Position numbers and translations under genes: made by a program
In this document: in pieces, positions 61,101-64,000 of the stretch
Layout: the number at the start of each line of letters is the position of its first letter
Position numbering within the stretch: the first letter of the stretch is position 1
From: Pontederia crassipes
Lineage: Eukaryota > Streptophyta > Magnoliopsida > Commelinales > Pontederiaceae
Assembly: GCA_030549335.1 (NCBI GenBank)
Contig: CM060194.1
Coordinates: 16,184,171 to 16,248,170 of the forward strand
Length of the DNA stretch: 64,000 bases
Reading direction: 5' to 3'
The notes under the pieces: generated by a model
Databases searched by the model: none
What the model was told of the DNA's origin: nothing
What the model saw: only the letters and a program-made list of their open reading frames with translations

Positions 61101-61359
61101 GAATCTTCTAACACAATTTTTTTCTGAAGAATTAAAATCCGAGATCTAACGTTTGTTTGCATCTAATCAACAGATTAATTTTGTCAACAATTATTTGAAT
61201 GCATACAAATAGATTTAATAATGTATATAAAAAATGGGACCGAAAATATATCTTACCTTGAATCCCTTTTTTCTTGCATTTCAGTTGATGTTATTTTTTT
61301 TAATAATCTTACCTCAACTAAAAATTCGTCTCAATGACACTCCAAAGCAAAAAAAACAT

Positions 61360-61422
61360 CCTTACATTAGGAGGGTTTTGCTATTCCAAAAAAAAAACTC
61401 CTTGCATTAAGAGGGTTTCGCT
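61360..61422 (+). mobile_element. Poly(A) micro-insertion between 23-bp direct repeats
   Basis: The insert 61383-61399 is ATTCCAAAAAAAAAACT. Flanks 61360-61382 and 61400-61422 (CCTTACATTAGGAGGG... and CCTTGCATTAAGAGGG...) match at 20 of 23. Consistent with an old retro-insertion, though a simple tandem duplication is also possible. Confidence 0.45.
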
Positions 61423-63559
61423 GTTGAACAATTAGCCTGCGGGGAGTCTAGGGGATCTTGCAGGGGCGGAGTCCTTTGAATAAAAATTTTATGTGATATT
61501 ATGCATGTGATTTATAATTGATTTATTTTTTTTATCACGAAAAAAGTGTCTTATTTTTAAAAATTAATTTAAAATCTCATCGTCTATAAGTCCTTAAGGG
61601 TCCAAACAAAAAATTATTTAATCCTCATGTTTCTTTCATCTAATAAAATTTTGTTTCCCCTTAAATTTCTTAATTTTTTTGCGATGCTTAATTTCTCAGA
61701 AATCTTAACGAATCAATTGAAAATTATTTTTCGAAGTTTTTTTAAAACTAGAGTACGAAAATGGAATTCAGATAAACTAATATAAGAAATAAACTCGCGC
61801 TATTTTTTTTAAGTTTAATTGAATAAATTCTTTGCTTGATATCTCTATTTGGTCACCCTTTTCTTCCGATGTTAATTCAAATCCAAAGAAAGAACAAAAC
61901 CGGTTTGTAAAATTAAAAACATCTTGAAATGAAACCATGATGGATAAATAACAAAATTTTATGTAAAGTCAAAATTTAAATGGATAAATAACATTTTTTT
62001 TATGTGAAGAGAACCCTTGCACTCCAATTAAACCGGAAGAGTAAAATTTAATGGCTAAGAAACACTCCATGATGAGTTTGCAAGAAACCAAATAACAAAA
62101 TAAACCAAACGATTCTCCCCAAAAATGTGGAAGAATGTCTTGTTCTTGTTGACGAAAAAGACACAATTTTTTATTGTAGTTTCTTACACATGGATTCATT
62201 GTTTTGTATAATTAGATCAAATATTAGTGATTCCTGATTCCATGGAGTGAAAAAAGTGGTACGAATGATCAAATATCAAATTTATATATAAGAAAAAACA
62301 TCAATGAGCAAAGACCCAAAAATAATATTTCATATTTTACTAAACTCATTAACTATTTACCTGTAGATCTAAATATGGAGTAGGTGGATGACTAGAGACG
62401 GATAGTTAGAAGTAAGATATTATAAGTCGACCCAAATTGTAATAAGGTCAAGATTTGAAAGTAGTAAAAAAATGGACTTAAAAAAAAAGCTAAAAGATTT
62501 GTTATCTTCCCTCTCTCCTAAAATTATCCATCAAGGATATTTTTTAAACTTTAACATAAATAATTTATCGTCCTTGAACTTTTCAAATGTTCCTAGTAAA
62601 TCGAAATCATTAACGCTATTAATCTTTTTTATTATCTTATATGATTTGTTTATTAAATTACATTTTTACCTTTAGAAATAAACTAACGAACGAATAGGAA
62701 AAACATTGGAAGATTGAGCTTCAACTGAGGAGATACACATTTTCATTTTTTTTTTATTTTTCTACATTCATATTGCTTGAGTGAAAAGTAATTTAGTAAA
62801 ATATAAAATAATTGAAATTTTTATTAACTGATCCGAGTTAAGTGGTGAAAGTTTTTTTTAAAAATAAATGTTGAATATGAAAGTTTAGATATAAGCTCTC
62901 TTTGACATTATTAACGATTTGATAGCGGATAGTGGCTGATAATTAATGGTTAGTGGTTCATTTTAGTAATAAATAGGTATTTGATAAACTTAGCAGTGAA
63001 ATTAGTGGATGCACATAATTGAACATATAATAAATTATTCAATTCAATCGCTATACAAATTTTATTAAAATTTAATAAATAAATCATTAATATTTCAATG
63101 AAATAAAATAAAATTTCACAAGTAAATTTGTTATTAAAATATATAAAAATACATTTTATATAGTTCATATATGATATGAACATATTAATTATTAAATTAA
63201 TTTATATATCTATTTTTAATAAATAAATATTTTTTAATTAATTAAATATGAATATAAGAGGTATGTAGCTGAATGGTGATAAAATAAAATTGATAAAATA
63301 AAAAATTTGAATATCGATAAAATTGAAAAAAAAAATATATAAATCTCTAAACGCTAATAGAAGTAGCTTTTCAAAACGTTTCAATTTTGACATTACAAAG
63401 CCATAATATGGAAGTTCTGGTTTAGTTTATGTTGAAAATGACAGCTTAATTACGTCGTTAAAATTGAAGCCCGAATAAAACTCGGATTAAGACAGCCGGC
63501 CCAATATAAGGGCCTCTCACTTCAAGGCCCATTTAGAGTTTGGACCGTCTCTAGGAATA

Positions 63560-63870
63560 GATAAAAAATTGGCCTGCCATCTTCGGGTGTCTTTTTCCTT
63601 TTTGAAGATACTCAATGCTCTTCTCAAGTGTTATATTATGAAGAAAAAAGAATGAACTTGTTGAGTTAAAAAAATTTAACATAATTAAAATAAATATCTA
63701 TCTCCAGGATTTTTCTTTAATTAAGATAATTCCAAAATGTAAAATTCGATAAAAAAAATTGGCCTTGCATCTTTGGGGGCTCTTTCCTTTTGAATATACT
63801 TAATGCTCCTCTAAAATGTTATATTGTGAAAAACAAAGAAGGAATTTGTTGAGTTAAACATGCAAGATTA
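63560..63870 (+). repeat. Diverged direct duplication, period about 185 bp
   Basis: GATAAAAAATTGGCCTGCCATC (near 63561) recurs as GATAAAAAAAATTGGCCTTGCATC (near 63749), and both are followed by CTTTTTCC/CTCTTTCC, a GTTATATT(A/G)TGAA segment and TTGTTGAGTTAAA. Confidence 0.75.
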
Positions 63871-64000
63871 AAAATACCTGTCTACAAGGTGTACAATGAA
63901 TGTTTTTTTTCAAACAAATCCAAACAGCGGTACCAAGAAACCTTAGTTACATATAAATGTTTCTCTCACTTCTCCCTTTCTAGCAACAAGGTTAAGAACA

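Larger units (their letters stand above)
61101..64000. other. AT-rich intergenic DNA, no gene recognised
   Basis: Contains a lone hAT-type end CAGGGGCGGAG at about 61462 without a partner, and a micro-insertion at 61383-61399. 62880-63420 is MITE-like text with GATAGCGGATAGTGGCTGAT near its left side. A duplicated segment lies at about 63560-63860. Short frames here have no domains. Confidence 0.5.

Noticed and set aside
61455-61620. A second hAT MITE starting CAGGGGCGGAG near 61462
   Set aside because: Only one end is recognisable; no inverted partner or 8-bp duplication was found, so it is mentioned only as a lone end.

Overview
The window is nuclear DNA from a flowering plant. Genes are split by GT-AG introns, intergenic DNA is AT-rich, and transposable elements occupy most of the space between genes. 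The very GC-rich first exons of two genes, next to AT-rich introns, suggest a monocot (possibly a commelinid other than a grass). The family cannot be fixed from sequence alone. No bacterial, organellar, CRISPR, tRNA or rRNA feature was recognised.

Three host genes can be supported. (1) On the minus strand, 12810 down to 7196 and probably further left, lies a CCCH zinc-finger protein gene. Its first coding exon carries a perfect in-frame 519-bp tandem duplication. Its introns hold a 2.0-kb Ty3 solo LTR and an RTE-clade LINE with one uninterrupted 988-codon ORF. (2) On the plus strand, 46272-51382, is a complete three-exon very-long-chain 3-oxoacyl-CoA reductase (KCR1 type, 323 aa), the first reduction step of ER fatty-acid elongation. 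(3) On the minus strand, 60467-52959, is a complete ten-exon gene for a 588-aa multi-pass membrane protein of the At3g27390 family, function unknown. Genes 2 and 3 converge tail to tail, about 1.6 kb apart.

From about 12.8 to 46 kb there is no host gene that I can support. This block is a nested graveyard of elements: decayed Ty1/copia bodies (17.6-19.6 kb and 30.7-34.5 kb, the latter with one LTR joined to element sequence on both sides), a 745-bp foldback-like element with three perfect hairpins (19.7-20.5 kb), a deleted Ty3-type element (20.9-23.7 kb), a non-autonomous CACTA element (24.1-26.2 kb), a GC-rich hAT-like unit (36.2-37.1 kb), and a stop-ridden Ty3/gypsy element (LTR end at 39265, gag-pol to about 44.2 kb) whose gag was later hit by a 564-bp hAT MITE with a perfect 8-bp target duplication.

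The most unusual theme is a set of ultra-short retro-insertions. Besides the complete RTE LINE there are two RTE insertions of about 102 and 19 bp, each with a target-site duplication of 18-19 bp. There are also several poly(A)-tailed micro-insertions of 17-22 bp flanked by direct repeats. Short LINE-type insertions thus appear to be a recurring source of small direct repeats in introns and spacers here. I found no clearly new multi-gene system.
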